Source: Cladocopium goreaui
Lineage: Eukaryota > Sar > Dinophyceae > Suessiales > Symbiodiniaceae
DNA length: 64,000 nt
NCBI GenBank assembly: GCA_947184155.2
Contig: CAMXCT020004057.1
Location: 345,001-409,000 of the forward strand
Direction: 5' to 3'
The notes beneath the pieces were generated by a model. That model was not told where the DNA came from. It worked only from the letters and a program-made list of their open reading frames with translations, and did no database searches. Below are positions 51,553 to 64,000 of this stretch, piece by piece (within the stretch, counting starts at the first letter, position 1; each line of letters begins with the position of its first letter). The position numbers and the translations under genes were made by a program.

Positions 51553-54500
51553 TACTATGGGGGTACGCCCATGCGTCACCGCAAAACTGCCTGTTTTGAG
51601 GCCCTGGTTTTGGAACCTCATTTTGCTCAATCTTGCGGCCGCTTCTTGCTACTTTATTGCATCCTTGGGTGGCAGAGTTCGCTGCAAGCATCCTTTCATT
51701 GGAAGATGCAAAATGTGAAATTGCCAGTATCCAACACCTGCAGGCTGCATATGTTCAAACAGTGGAGCAATTTGCTCAGCGGACCAGTGAAACAGGGGAA
51801 CAAAGTTTCGCTGTGGAGACATTCTGAGAATCGTGGCGAAAATGCTGGCGTCCCCCCTGCCCCTTTTAAGCAATGTTGATTTGTAAGGGAGGAAACAAAG
51901 CATACAAGGATTTCTCTTGCTACGCGCGTCCTCAACATTGCCAAGCTGGGGTCCAAAGGGAGCCAGGCAGAAGCCCACGGAATTTACAAAGGAAAAAAGA
52001 GAGCGCAAGGCGCCGCAACCTAAAGCCAGGACAGAATCAGAAGAAGCAGCTGGACGAGAAAGATGCAGCCAAGGAACACGGAGCTCACGGGATTACTCTC
52101 CTAAGGAACACCGATGTGGTTGGAGGAAAACCACGATTTTGAGCCCCCAATCCGGGAACAGCCCAAACACTTTAGAACACCCCGGCATTACGACAATGGC
52201 GGCAAAATGCCATGTAATCTCCAAGCAGAGACCAAGTCGAAAGTAGGAACGGCGCATCGTCCAGGTTCTCCCTGACGCAGAATGACAATCCCAATGGCTT
52301 TGACAAATTATGAATTATTATGACCTTCACACTTGAAATTACGCCCCTTGCATTGTCAAATTACGATCCGCCAATCCCCTTGTCTCTGGCAGATTACGAC
52401 ATTCGCACTTGAAATTACGCCCCTTGCACTGTCAAGTTACGACCCGCCAGTCCCCTTGTCTGTGACACATTACGACCCTCATACTTGAAATTATGACCCG
52501 TGCGCTCTCAAAAGTACGACGGCTAATCCCATTGTTCTGTGACAGATTACGACCATTTTGCGCTTTGAAATTACGAACCGTGCGCTCTCAAATTACGAAA
52601 GGCTAATCCCCGTGTCTGTGACAGATTTACGACCCTTGCACTTGAATACGACCCGTGTTCACTCTCAAAAGTACGACCGCTTTAAATCCCCTTGTTCTGT
52701 GCAGATAAGACCTCGCACTTTGAAAACGGGGACCCGTGCGCTCTCAAATTACGACAGGCTAAGCCCCTTCTCTGTGACAGATTACGACCCTCGCGCTTGA
52801 AATTACGACCCGTGCACTCTCAAATTACGACCCGCTAATCCCCTTGTCTGTGACAGATTACGACCCTCGCACTTGAAATTACGACCCGTGCACTCTCAAA
52901 TTACGACCCGCTAATCCCCTTGTGTGTGACAGATTACGACCCTCGCACTTGAAATTACGACCCGTGCACTCTCAAATTACGACCCGCTAATCCCCTTGTC
53001 TGTGACAGATTACGACCCTCGCACTTGAAATTACGACCCGTGCACTCTCAAATTACGACCCGCTAATCCCCTTGTCTGTGACAGATTACGACCCTGTCGC
53101 CGCTTTGGCCGTATACAATAGTACTTTCCAAAACGCAGAAAGGAGTGGAACCTGGAAGATATAAGGGCCACATTCTGCACAATGACAAGCTCTAGCATTG
53201 TATGGGCGGCGCGCGGCCAAAGCGCTTGGAAGTCAACCAGTCTTCGGCATCAGTTTCACGCACCTACTTTAAATTCCTGTGGCCTCTTTCCATTTCACCT
53301 GGCCGAAGCACAGCTGGATCCATCTACTTGCTTCGGCAGGCACGGCTCCGCTACAGACAAAAAAGACACTTTCCCACCTTACACCTCTCAAACAAACACC
53401 TCCTATAGAAATCAGCTTTCCGGACGACGTCCTTTGCCAAAGCATGTGACTCACGCAGATGCAAGCACGCCTCAGCCCTTTCCTGGCAGCAGACACAAAA
53501 AGACATGGTTCTTACCATGCAATGTTGTCTTACTGTGAATTCGATCGGTCCTCATGCCATTGCTTCTTTTCTTGACCGCTGTCTCCTGGAGATGGACATG
53601 GCCCATGCCATTCCGGGGTCTGATCCAATTCTCAAACATGTCGCAAAGTTGGTTCTTTCGACAAAAACTGACACAAGCTTCCGTCAAATTCACTAACTTA
53701 CAGAGCAGAACCCAAACACAAAATGAAATTTGCAAGATAAATCCATCCAAAATATTTCCATGCAAATGTAAAGTCAGCAAAAAAACAAAATCTCTAAATC
53801 TTCTAGAAACATCACAAACGGCCTAAAATTGTGTCAAGGAAGGACGGTAAGCCACGCATTTAAACCCGTTTCAGTTGCTACGCCTCGACGAAACCTGCAC
53901 ACTCACATCTAAAACCCAAGAACCAGGGAAAAATCACCCAAAGTAAAACGTCAAATATGGACGAAGAACCCCATATCCTTTCCACTGAACTGGTCTAGAA
54001 ACAGCTTCGACCGCAAAGAGGGGTACCAGTGATGAAAAAAAAGGCTTGTGGGCACCCGCCTCAGAGAGGCTGTGGAGCCTAGACGCTTCAAACATTACAT
54101 GTGCCTTGCTTCAGACTGCGTCCATGCGGAACACCCTTTCACCCATGTTTTCTATGGGCGTTTTTCACTTTTCTGACGAAGTATTGAAAGGTGCAAGGAG
54201 GAAGCGGCGCGGCAAACCACGACTTGACCAACACATGCGCAGCAACCTTGAGGCGTTGCAGCGAAGTCCGCCAACCAAGGAGGCAATAAAGTAGCAAGAA
54301 GCGGCCGCAAGATTGAGCAAAATGAAGTTCCAAAACCAGGGCCTCAAAACAGGCAGTTTTGCGGTGACGCATGGGCGTACCCATAGTAGCAAGCATGCTG
54401 TTGATTTTCTCCTGCGTGAGACTTGACTGTGTATCTTCTGCAAGTAAATTGAGCAATTTTGCCCGCCCAAGTTTCCCTTCCTTCTTTGTTTGAAGTTGTT

Positions 54501-55023
54501 AGTTGCACAATTGAATCCGATCGCCCATTAGACCGCTGAATGAAGATCATGTAGACCTTGTTTGCGTCTCAGTACAAATTTGGGGCCCCGGATTGCATTT
54601 TGAGGCCTGATTCGGGTCATATTTTGGTCCCCGTTTCGGGTTCCATTTTTGGGCACCGTTTTGGGCCCTTACAATTACAAACAAAATCAAGGGCCCCAAA
54701 ACGGGGCCCAAAAATGGAACCCAAAACAAGGACCAAAATTGGACCCAAATCAGGCCCCAAAATGCAATCCGGGGCCCCAAATTTGTACGGGGACGCAAAC
54801 AAGGACGTGTAGACATGATGTTCATTCAGCGGTCTGCTGGGCGATCTTATTCAAGTGTGCAACAAACAACTTCAACCAAAGAAGGAAGGGAGACTTGGGC
54901 GGGCAAAATTACTCAAACAGAGAGCATGAATACATTCACAGACCAAACATAGTCAAGACATGTTTTACTTGCAGAAGATACACAGTCAAGTCTCACGCAT
55001 GGGAAAATCAACGGCATGCTTGC
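51553..55023. repeat. Satellite unit 3
   Basis: 3471 bp, longest because its minisatellite (52311-53094) is expanded and contains an irregular, indel-rich stretch at 52505-52735. Palindrome 54256-55160. It lacks the ten bases GCTTGGAAAC near 53779. Confidence 0.9.
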
Positions 55024-58000
55024 TACTATGGGGGTACGCCCATGCGTCACCGCAAAACTGCCTGTTTTGAGGCCCTGGTTTTGGAACCTCATTTTGCTCA
55101 ATCTTGCGGCCGCTTCTTGCTACTTTATTGCATCCTTGGGTGGCAGAGTTCGCTGCAAGCATCCTTTCATTGGAAGATGCAAAATGTGAAATTGCCAGTA
55201 TCCAACACCTGCAGGCTGCATATGTTCAAACAGTGGAGCAATTTGCTCAGCAGACCAGTGAAACAGGGGAACAAAGTTTCGCTGCGGAGACATTCTGAGA
55301 ATCGTGGCGAAAATGCTGGCGTCCCCCCTGCCCCTTTTAAGCAATGTTGATTTGTAAGGGAGGAAACAAAGCATACAAGGATTTCTCTTGCTACGCGCGT
55401 CCTCAACATTGCCAAGCTGGGGTCCAAAGGGAGCCAGGCAGAAGCCCACGGAATTTACAAAGGAAAAAAGAGAGCGTAAGGCGCCGCAACCTAAAGCCAG
55501 GACAGAATCAGAAGAAGAAGCTGGACGAGAAAGATGCAGCCAAGGAACACGGAGCTCACGGGATTACTCCTAAGGAACACCGATGTGGTTGGAGGAAAAC
55601 CACGATTTTGAGCCCCCAATCCGGGAACAGCCCAAACACTTTAAAACACCCCGGCATTACGACAATGGCGGCAAAATGCCATGTAATCTCCAAGCAGAGA
55701 CCAAGTCGAAAGTAGGAACGGCGCATCGTCCAGGTTCTCCCTGACGCAGAATGACAATCCCAATGGCTTTGACAAATTATGAATTATGACCTTCACACTT
55801 GAAATTACGACCCTTGCATTGTCAAATTACGATCCGCCAATCCCCTTGTCTCTGGCAGATTACGACACTCGCACTTGAAATTACGACCCTTGCACTGTCA
55901 AGTTACGACCCGCCAGTCCCCTTGTCTGTGACACATTACGACCCTCATACTTGAAATTATGACCCGTGCGCTCTCAAATTACGACAGGCTAATCCCCTTG
56001 TCTGTGACAGATTACGACCCTTGCGCTTGAAATTACGACCCGTGCGCTCTCAAATTACGACAGGCTAATCCCCTTGTCTGTGACAGATTACGACCCTTGC
56101 ACTTGAAATTACGACCCGTGCACTCTCAAATTACGACCCGCTAATCCCCTTGTCTGTGACAGATTACGACCCTCGCACTTGAAATTACGACCCGTGCACT
56201 CTCAAATTACGACCCGCTAATCCCCTTGTCTGTGACAGATTACGACCCTGTCGCCGCTTTGGCCGTATACAATAGTATTTTCCAAAACGCAGAAAGGAGT
56301 GGAACCTGGAAGATATAAGGGCCACATTCTGCACAATGACAAGCTCTAGCATTGTATGGGCGGCGCGCGGCCAAAGCGCTTGGAAGTCAACCAGTCTTCG
56401 GCATCAATTTCACGCACCTACTTTAAATTCCTGTGGCCTCTTTCCATTTCACCTGGCCGAAGCACAGCTGGATCCATCTACTTGCTTCGGCAGGCACGGC
56501 TCCGCTACAGACAAAAAAGACACTTTCCCACCTTACACCTCTCAAACAAACACCTCCTATAGAAATCAGCTTTCCGGACGACGTCCTTTGCCAAAGCATG
56601 TGACTCACGCAGATGCAAACACGCCTCAGCCCTTTCCTGGCAGCAGACACAAAAAGACATGGTTCTTACCATGCAATGTTGTCTTACTGTGAATTCGATC
56701 GGTCCTCATGCCATTGCTTCTTTTCTTGACCGCTGTCTCCTGGAGATGGACATGGCCCATGCCATTCCGGGGTGTGATCCAATTCTCAAACATGTCGCAA
56801 AGTTGGTTCTTTCGACAAAAACTGACACAAGCTTCCGTCAAATTCACTAACTTACAGAGCAGAACCCAAACACAAAATGAAATTTGCAAGATAAATCCAT
56901 CCAAAATATTTCCATGCAAATGTAAAGTCAGCAGCTTGGAAACAAAAAACAAAATCTCTAAATCTTCTAGAAACATCACAAACGGCCTAAAATTGTGTCA
57001 AGGAAGGACGGTAAGCCACGCATTTAAACCCGTTTCAGTTGCTACGCCTCGACGAAACCTGCACACTCACATCTAAAACCCAAGAACCAGGGAAAAATCA
57101 CCCAAAGTAAAACGTCAAATATGGACGAAGAACCCCATATCCTTTCCACTGAACTGGTCTAGAAACAGCTTCGACCGCAAAGAGGGGTACCAGTGATGAA
57201 AAAAAAGGCTTGTGGGCACCCGCCTCAAAGAGGCTGTGGAGCCTAGACGCTTCAAACATTACATGTGCCTTGCTTCAGACTGCGTCCATGCGGAACACCC
57301 TTTCACCCATGTTTTCTATGGGCGTTTTTCACTTTTCTGACGAAGTATTGAAAGGTGCAAGGAGGAAGCGGCGCGGCAAACCACGACTTGACCAACACAT
57401 GCGCAGCAACCTTGAGGCGTTGCAGCGAAGTCCGCCAACCAAGGAGGCAATAAAGTAGCAAGAAGCGGCCGCAAGATTGAGCAAAATGAAGTTCCAAAAC
57501 CAGGGCCTCAAAACAGGCAGTTTTGCGGTGACGCATGGGCGTACCCCCATAGTAGCAAGCATGCTGTTGATTTTCTCCTGCGTGAGACTTGACTGTGTAT
57601 CTTCTGCAAGTAAATTGAGCAATTTTGCCCGCCCAAGTTTCCCTTCCTTCTTTGTTTGAAGTTGTTAGTTGCACAATTGAATCCGATCGCCCATTAGACC
57701 GCTGAATGAAGATCATGTAGACCTTGTTCGCGTCTCAGTACAAATTTGGGGCCCCGGATTGCATTTTGAGGCCTGATTCGGGTCATATTTTGGTCCCCGT
57801 TTCGGGTTCCATTTTTGGGCACCGTTTTGGACCCTTACAATTACAAACAAAATCAAGGGCCCCAAAACGGGGCCCAAAAATGGAACCCAAAACAAGGACC
57901 AAAATTGGACCCAAATCAGGCCCCAAAATGCAATCCGGGGCCCCAAATTTGTACGGGGACGCAAACAAGGACGTGTAGAGATGATGTTCATTCAGCGGTC

Positions 58001-58189
58001 TGCTGGGCGATCTTATTCAAGTGTGCAACAAACAACTTCAACCAAAGAAGGAAGGGAGACTTGGGCGGGCAAAATTACTCAAACAGAGAGCATGAATACA
58101 TTCACAGACCAAACATAGTCAAGACATGTTTTACTTGCAGAAGATACACAGTCAAGTCTGACGCATGGGAAAATCAACGGCATGCTTGC
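55024..58189. repeat. Satellite unit 4
   Basis: 3166 bp. Minisatellite 55779-56249, palindrome 57420-58325. It combines unit-1-type variants (GGGTGTGATCC, TTTTGGACCC) with the unit-2-type GCCTCAAAGAGG, hence a mosaic. Confidence 0.9.
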
Positions 58190-61005
58190 TACTATGGGGG
58201 TACGCCCATGCGTCACCGCAAAACTGCCTGTTTTGAGGCCCTGGTTTTGGAACCTCATTTTGCTCAATCTTGCGGCCGCTTCTTGCTACTTTATTGCATC
58301 CTTGGGTGGCAGAGTTCGCTGCAAGCATCCTTTCATTGGAAGATGCAAAATGTGAAATTGCCAGTATCCAACACCTGCAGGCTGCATATGTTCAAACAGT
58401 GGAGCAATTTGCTCAGCGGACCAGTGAAACAGGGGAACAAAGTTTCGCTGTGGAGACATTCTGAGAATCGTGGCGAAAATGCTGGCGTCCCCCCTGCCCC
58501 TTTTAAGCAATGTTGATTTGTAAGGGAGGAAACAAAGCATACAAGGATTTCTCTTGCTACGCGCGTCCTCAACATTGCCAAGCTGGGGTCCAAAGGGAGC
58601 CAGGCAGAAGCCCACGGAATTTACAAAGGAAAAAAGAGAGCGCAAGGCGCCGCAACCTAAAGCCAGGACAGAATCAGAAGAAGAAGCTGGACGAGAAAGA
58701 TGCGGCCAAGGAACATGGAGCTCACGGGATTACTCCTAAGGAACACCGATGTGGTTGGAGGAAAACCACGATTTTGAACCCCCAATCCGGGAACCGCCCA
58801 AACACTTTAGAACACCCCGGCATTACGACAATGGCGGCAAAATGCCATGTAATCTCGAAGCCGAAGCAGGGACCAAGTCGAAAGTAGGAACGGCGCATCG
58901 TCCAGATTCCCCCTGACGCAGAATGACAATCCCAATGGCTTTGACAGATTATGAATTATGACCTTCACACTTGAAATTACGACCCTCGCATTGTCAAATT
59001 ACGATCCGCCAATCCCCTTGTCTCTGACAGGTTACGACACTCACACTTGAAATTACGACCCTTGCACTGTCAAGTTACGACCCGCCAGTCCCCTTGTCTG
59101 TGACACATTACGACCCTCATACTTGAAATTATGACCCGTGCGCTCTCAAATTACGACCCGCTAATCCCCTTGTCTGTGACAGATTACGACCCTCGCACTT
59201 GAAATTACGACCCGTGCACTCTCAAATTACGACCCGCTAATCCCCTTCTCTGTGACAGATTACGACCCTCGCACTTGAAATTACGACCCGTGCACTCTCA
59301 AATTACGACCCGCTAATCCCGTTGTCTGTGACAGATTACGACCCTCGCACTTGAAATTACGACCCGTGCACTCTCAAATTACGACCCGCTAATCCCCTTG
59401 TCTGTGACAGATTACGACCCTGTCGCCGCTTTGGCCGTATACAATAGTATTTTCCAAAACGCAGAAAGGAGTGGAACCTGGAAGATATAAGGGCCACATT
59501 CTGCACAATGACAAGCTCTAGCATTGTATGGGCGGCGCGCGGCCAAAGCGCTTGGAAGTCAACCAGTCTTCGGCATCAATTTCACGCACCTACTTTAAAT
59601 TCCTGTGGCCTCTTTCCATTTCACCTGGCCGAAGCACAGCTGGATCCATCTACTTGCTTCGGCAGGCACGGCTCCGCTACAGACAAAAAAGACACTTTCC
59701 CACCTTACACCTCTCAAACAAACACCTCCTATAGAAATCAGCTTTCCGGACGACGTCCTTTGCCAAAGCATGTGACTCACGCAGATGCAAACACGCCTCA
59801 GCCCTTTCCTGGCAGCAGACACAAAAAGACATGGTTCTTACCATGCAATGTTGTCTTACTGTGAATTCGATCGGTCCTCATGCCATTGCTTCTTTTCTTG
59901 ACCGCTGTCTCCTGGAGATGGACATGGCCCATGCCATTCCGGGGTCTGATCCAATTCTCAAACATGTCGCAAAGTTGGTTCTTTCGACAAAAACTGACAC
60001 AAGCTTCCGTCAAATTCACTAACTTACAGAGCAGAACCCAAACACAAAATGAAATTTGCAAGATAAATCCATCCAAAATATTTCCATGCAAATGTAAAGT
60101 CAGCAAAAAAACAAAATCTCTAAATCTTCTAGAAACATCACAAACGGCCTAAAATTGTGTCAAGGAAGGACGGTAAGCCACGCATTTAAACCCGTTTCAG
60201 TTGCTACGCCTCGACGAAACCTGCACACTCACATCTAAAACCCAAGAACCAGGGAAAAGTCACCCAAAGTAAAACGTCAAATATGGACGAAGAATCCCAT
60301 ATCCTTTCCACTGAACTGGTCTAGAACAGCTTCGACCGCAAAGAGGGGTACCAGTGATGAAAAAAAAGGCTTGTGGGCACCCGCCTCAGAGAGGCTGTGG
60401 AGCCTAGACGCTTCAAACATTACATGTGCCTTGCTTCAGACTGCGTCCATGCGGAACACCCTTTCACCCATGTTTTCTATGGGCGTTTTTCACTTTTCTG
60501 ACGAAGCATTGAAAGGTGCAAGGAAGCGGCGTGGCAAACCACGACTTGACCAACACATGCGCAGCAACCTTGAGGCGTTGCAGCGAAGTCCGCCAACCAA
60601 GGAGGCAATAAAGTAGCAAGAAGCGGCCGCAAGATTGAGCAAAATGAAGTTCCAAAACCAGGGCCTCAAAACAGGCAGTTTTGCGGTGACGCATGGGCGT
60701 ACCCCCATAGTAGCAAGCATGCTGTTGATTTTCCCCTGCGTGAGACTTGACTGTGTATCTTCTGCAAGTAAAACATGTCTTGACTATCTTTGGTCTGTGA
60801 ATGTATTCATGCTCTCTGTTTGAGCAATTTTGCCCACCCAAGTTTCCCTTCCTTCTTTGTTTGAAGTTGTTAGTTGCACAATTGAATCCGATCGCCCAGC
60901 AGACCGCTGAATGAAGATCATGTAGACCTTGTTTGCGTCTCAGTACAAATTTGCGGGCCCCAGATTGCATTTTGAGGCCTGATTCGGGTCATATTTTGGT
61001 CCCCG
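58190..61005. repeat. Satellite unit 5, palindrome right arm deleted
   Basis: Minisatellite 58950-59420. Only the left palindrome arm remains (60578-61005), ending GGTCCCCG, where sequence jumps to AACCTAAAGCC of the next unit. Confidence 0.9.
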
Positions 61006-63747
61006 AACCTAAAGCCAGGACAGAATCAGAAGAAGCAGCTGGACGAGAAAGATGCAGCCAAGGAACACGGAGCTCACGGGATTACTCTCCTAAGGAACGC
61101 CGATGTGGTTGGAGGAAAACCACGATTTTGAGCCCCCAATCCGGGAACAGCCCAAACACTTTAGAACACCCCGGCATTACGACAATGGCGGCAAAATGCC
61201 ATGTAATCTCCAAGCAGAGACCAAGTCGAAAGTAGGAACGGCGCATCGTCCAGGTTCTCCCTGACGGGCTTTGACAAATTATGAATTATTATGACCTTCA
61301 CACTTGAAATTACGACCCTTGCATTGTCAAATTACGATCCGCCAATCCCCTTGTCTCTGGCAGATTACGACATTCGCACGACCCTCGCACTTGAAATTAC
61401 GACCCGTGCACTCTCAAATTACGACCCGCTAATCCCTAAGCCCCTTCTCTGTGACAGATTACGACCCTCGCACTTGAAATTACGACCCGTGCACTCTCAA
61501 ATTACGACCCGCTAATCCCCTTCTCTGTGACAGATTACGACCCTCGCACTTGAAATTACGACCCGTGCACTCTCAAATTACGACCCGCTAATCCCCTTGT
61601 CTGTGACAGATTACGACCCTCGCACTTGAAATTACGACCCGTGCGCTCTCAAATTACGACCCGCTAATCCCCTTGTCTGTGACAGATTACGACCCTCGCA
61701 CTTGAAATTACGACCCGTGCACTCTCAAATTACGACCCGCTAATCCCCTTGTCTGTGACAGATTACGACCCTGTCGCCGCTTTGGCCGTATACAATAGTA
61801 TTTTCCAAAACGCAGAAAGGAGTGGAACCTGGAAGATATAAGGGCCACATTCTGCACAATGACAAGCTCTAGCATTGTATGGGCGGCGCGCGGCCAAAGC
61901 GCTTGGAAGTCAACCAGTCTTCGGCATCAGTTTCACGCACCTACTTTAAATTCCTGTGGCCTCTTTCCATTTCACCTGGCCGAAGCACAGCTGGATCCAT
62001 CTACTTGCTTCGGCAGGCACGGCTCCGCTACAGACAAAAAAGACACTTTCCCACCTTACACCTCTCAAACAAACACCTCCTATAGAAATCAGCTTTCCGG
62101 ACGACGTCCTTTGCCAAAGCATGTGACTCACGCAGATGCAAACACGCCTCAGCCCTTTCCTGGCAGCAGACACAAAAAGACATGGTTCTTACCATGCAAT
62201 GTTGTCTTACTGTGAATTCGATCGGTCCTCATGCCATTGCTTCTTTTCTTGACCGCTGTCTCCTGGAGATGGACATGGCCCATGCCATTCCGGGGTCTGA
62301 TCCAATTCTCAAACATGTCGCAAAGTTGGTTCTTTCGACAAAAACTGACACAAGCTTCCGTCAAATTCACTAACTTACAGAGCAGAACCCAAACACAAAA
62401 TGAAATTTGCAAGATAAATCCATCCAAAATATTTCCATGCAAATGTAAAGTCAGCAAAAAAAACAAAATCTCTAAATCTTCTAGAAACATCACAAACGGC
62501 CTAAAATTGTGTCAAGGAAGGACGGTAAGCCACGCATTTAAACCCGTTTCAGTTGCTACGCCTCGACGAAACCTGCACACTCACATCTAAAACCCAAGAA
62601 CCAGGGAAAAGTCACCCAAAGTAAAACGTCAAATATGGACGAAGAATCCCATATCCTTTCCACTGAACTGGTCTAGAACAGCTTCGACCGCAAAGAGGGG
62701 TACCAGTGATGAAAAAAAAGGCTTGTGGGCACCCGCCTCAGAGAGGCTGTGGAGCCTAGACGCTTCAAACATTACATGTGCCTTGCTTCAGACTGCGTCC
62801 ATGCGGAACACCCTTTCACCCATGTTTTCTATGGGCGTTTTTCACTTTTCTGACGAAGCATTGAAAGGTGCAAGGAAGCGGCGTGGCAAACCACGACTTG
62901 ACCAACACATGCGCAGCAACCTTGAGGCGTTGCAGCGAAGTCCGCCAACCAAGGAGGCAATAAAGTAGCAAGAAGCGGCCGCAAGATTGAGCAAAATGAA
63001 GTTCCAAAACCAGGGCCTCAAAACAGGCAGTTTTGCGGTGACGCATGGGCGTACCCCCATAGTAGCAAGCATGCTGTTGATTTTCCCCTGCGTGAGACTT
63101 GACTGTGTATCTTCTGCAAGTAAAACATGTCTTGACTATCTTTGGTCTGTGAATGTATTCATGCTCTCTGTTTGAGCAATTTTGCCCGCCCAAGTTTCCC
63201 TTCCTTCTTTGTTTGAAGTTGTTAGTTGCACAATTGAATCCGATCGCCCAGCAGACCGCTGAATGAAGATCATGTAGACCTTGTTTGCGTCTCAGTACAA
63301 ATTTGCGGGCCCCAGATTGCATTTTGAGGCCTGATTCGGGTCATATTTTGGTCCCCGTTTCGGGTTCCATTTTTGGGCACCGTTTTGGGCCCTTACAATT
63401 ACAAACAAAATCAAGGGCCCCAAAACGGAGCCCAAAAATGGAACCCAAAACAAGGACCAAAATTGGACCCAAATCAGGCCCCAAAATGCAATCCGGGGCC
63501 CCAAATTTGTACGGAGACGCAAACAAGGACGTGTAGAGATGATCTTCATTCAGCGGTCTGCTGGGCGATCTTATTCAAGTGTGCAACAAACAACTTCAAC
63601 CAAAGAAGGAAGGGAGACTTGGGCGGGCAAAATTGCTCAAACAGAGAGCATGAATACATTCACAGACCAAACATAGTCAAGACATGTTTTACTTGCAGAA
63701 GATACACAGTCAAGTCTCACGCATGGGAAAATCAACAGCATGCTTGC
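61006..63747. repeat. Satellite unit 6, 5' truncated
   Basis: Lacks the first part of the unit (about 0.46 kb) by the same deletion. Minisatellite 61280-61770, complete palindrome 62930-63885 with the most symmetrical arms of the array. Confidence 0.9.
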
Positions 63748-64000
63748 TACTATGGGGGTACGCCCATGCGTCACCGCAAAACTGCCTGTTTTGAGGCCCT
63801 GGTTTTGGAACCTCATTTTGCTCAATCTTGCGGCCGCTTCTTGCTACTTTATTGCCTCCTTGGGTGGCGGACTTCGCTGCAAGCATCCTTTCATTGGAAG
63901 ATGCAAAATGTGAAATTGCCAGTGTCCAACACCTGCAGGCTGCATATGTTCAAACAGTGGAGCAATTTGCTCAGCGGGCCAGTGAAACAGGGGAACAAAG
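63748..64000. repeat. Satellite unit 7, partial
   Basis: Runs out of the window. It contains the right palindrome arm of the preceding unit and the first unique bases. Confidence 0.9.

Larger units (their letters stand above)
45265..64000. repeat. 3.1-kb satellite array, six units plus one partial
   Basis: Tandem head-to-tail units starting at TACTATGGGGGTACG. Each has, in order: the end of a palindrome arm, 0.7 kb of unique sequence, a 76-bp minisatellite, about 1.1 kb of unique sequence and a palindrome of about 0.9 kb. Divergence is of the order of one percent outside the minisatellites. Every unit carries the same set of short open frames (for example 118 codons starting MTSSSIVWAARG), explained by near identity; none has a recognised domain. 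Confidence 0.95.

Noticed and set aside
1-64000. Dinoflagellate spliced-leader gene, tRNA or rRNA
   Set aside because: I looked for the conserved spliced-leader core, tRNA box B sequences and rRNA signatures and saw none. GGTTCGAG near 38255 and 44060 has no matching A box or cloverleaf.

Overview
The window looks like nuclear DNA of a dinoflagellate, probably Symbiodiniaceae-like. This is an inference from element types: a Ty1/copia element with a dinoflagellate-style RNase H, a cytosine-methyltransferase-like domain fused to a reverse transcriptase, a tyrosine recombinase of the DIRS/Crypton kind, a pogo-like DDE transposase with introns, a LINE ending in a short hairpin tail, and very many minisatellites. 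I see no ordinary host gene I can name, and no rRNA, tRNA, spliced-leader or organellar gene. Nearly everything is mobile or satellite DNA.

Layout. 1-1370 (+) is a broken Polinton/Maverick DNA polymerase B fragment, cut by a dead 5'-truncated LINE (1371-4018, -). 4019-5030 is minisatellite. 5272-12944 is a second, larger Polinton relic: zinc-finger ORF and retroviral-type integrase on +, then a GIY-YIG nuclease and DNA polymerase B on -. The polymerase is split cleanly by 1.9 kb of satellite plus a SINE-like module (8827-10756). 13060-13797 (+) holds two small AT-rich ORFs of unknown function. 13798-20590 is mostly repeats and unassigned DNA.

20773-25486 (-) is a retroelement encoding Gag (perfect CCHC knuckle), one in-frame UGA followed by CGG, a methyltransferase-like domain, reverse transcriptase and RNase H. 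Two tyrosine recombinase copies lie upstream (25890-26990 and 29580-31725, -). They are separated by minisatellites; the first keeps its catalytic residues and the second is dead. 32359-36185 (-) is a 5'-truncated copia element whose RNase H reading frame runs into a roughly 390-residue extension with a membrane segment.

36991-39496 and 42946-45266 are near-identical direct duplicates (blocks A and B). Block B carries the likely first exon of a pogo-like transposase (43105-40801, -) that becomes fully open if two GT-AG introns are removed; one intron is built from GGTCCC/GGGACC palindromes. From 45265 to the end is a tandem array of about 3.1-kb units. Each unit holds a 76-bp minisatellite and a roughly 0.9-kb near-perfect palindrome.

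Working together: the retroelement proteins would form a Gag-Pol translated by stop readthrough, with copying by RT/RNase H and possibly integration by the recombinase. The DDE transposase would act alone. The Polinton and LINE parts are clearly decayed. All functional statements rest on motif recognition by eye; no search was run.
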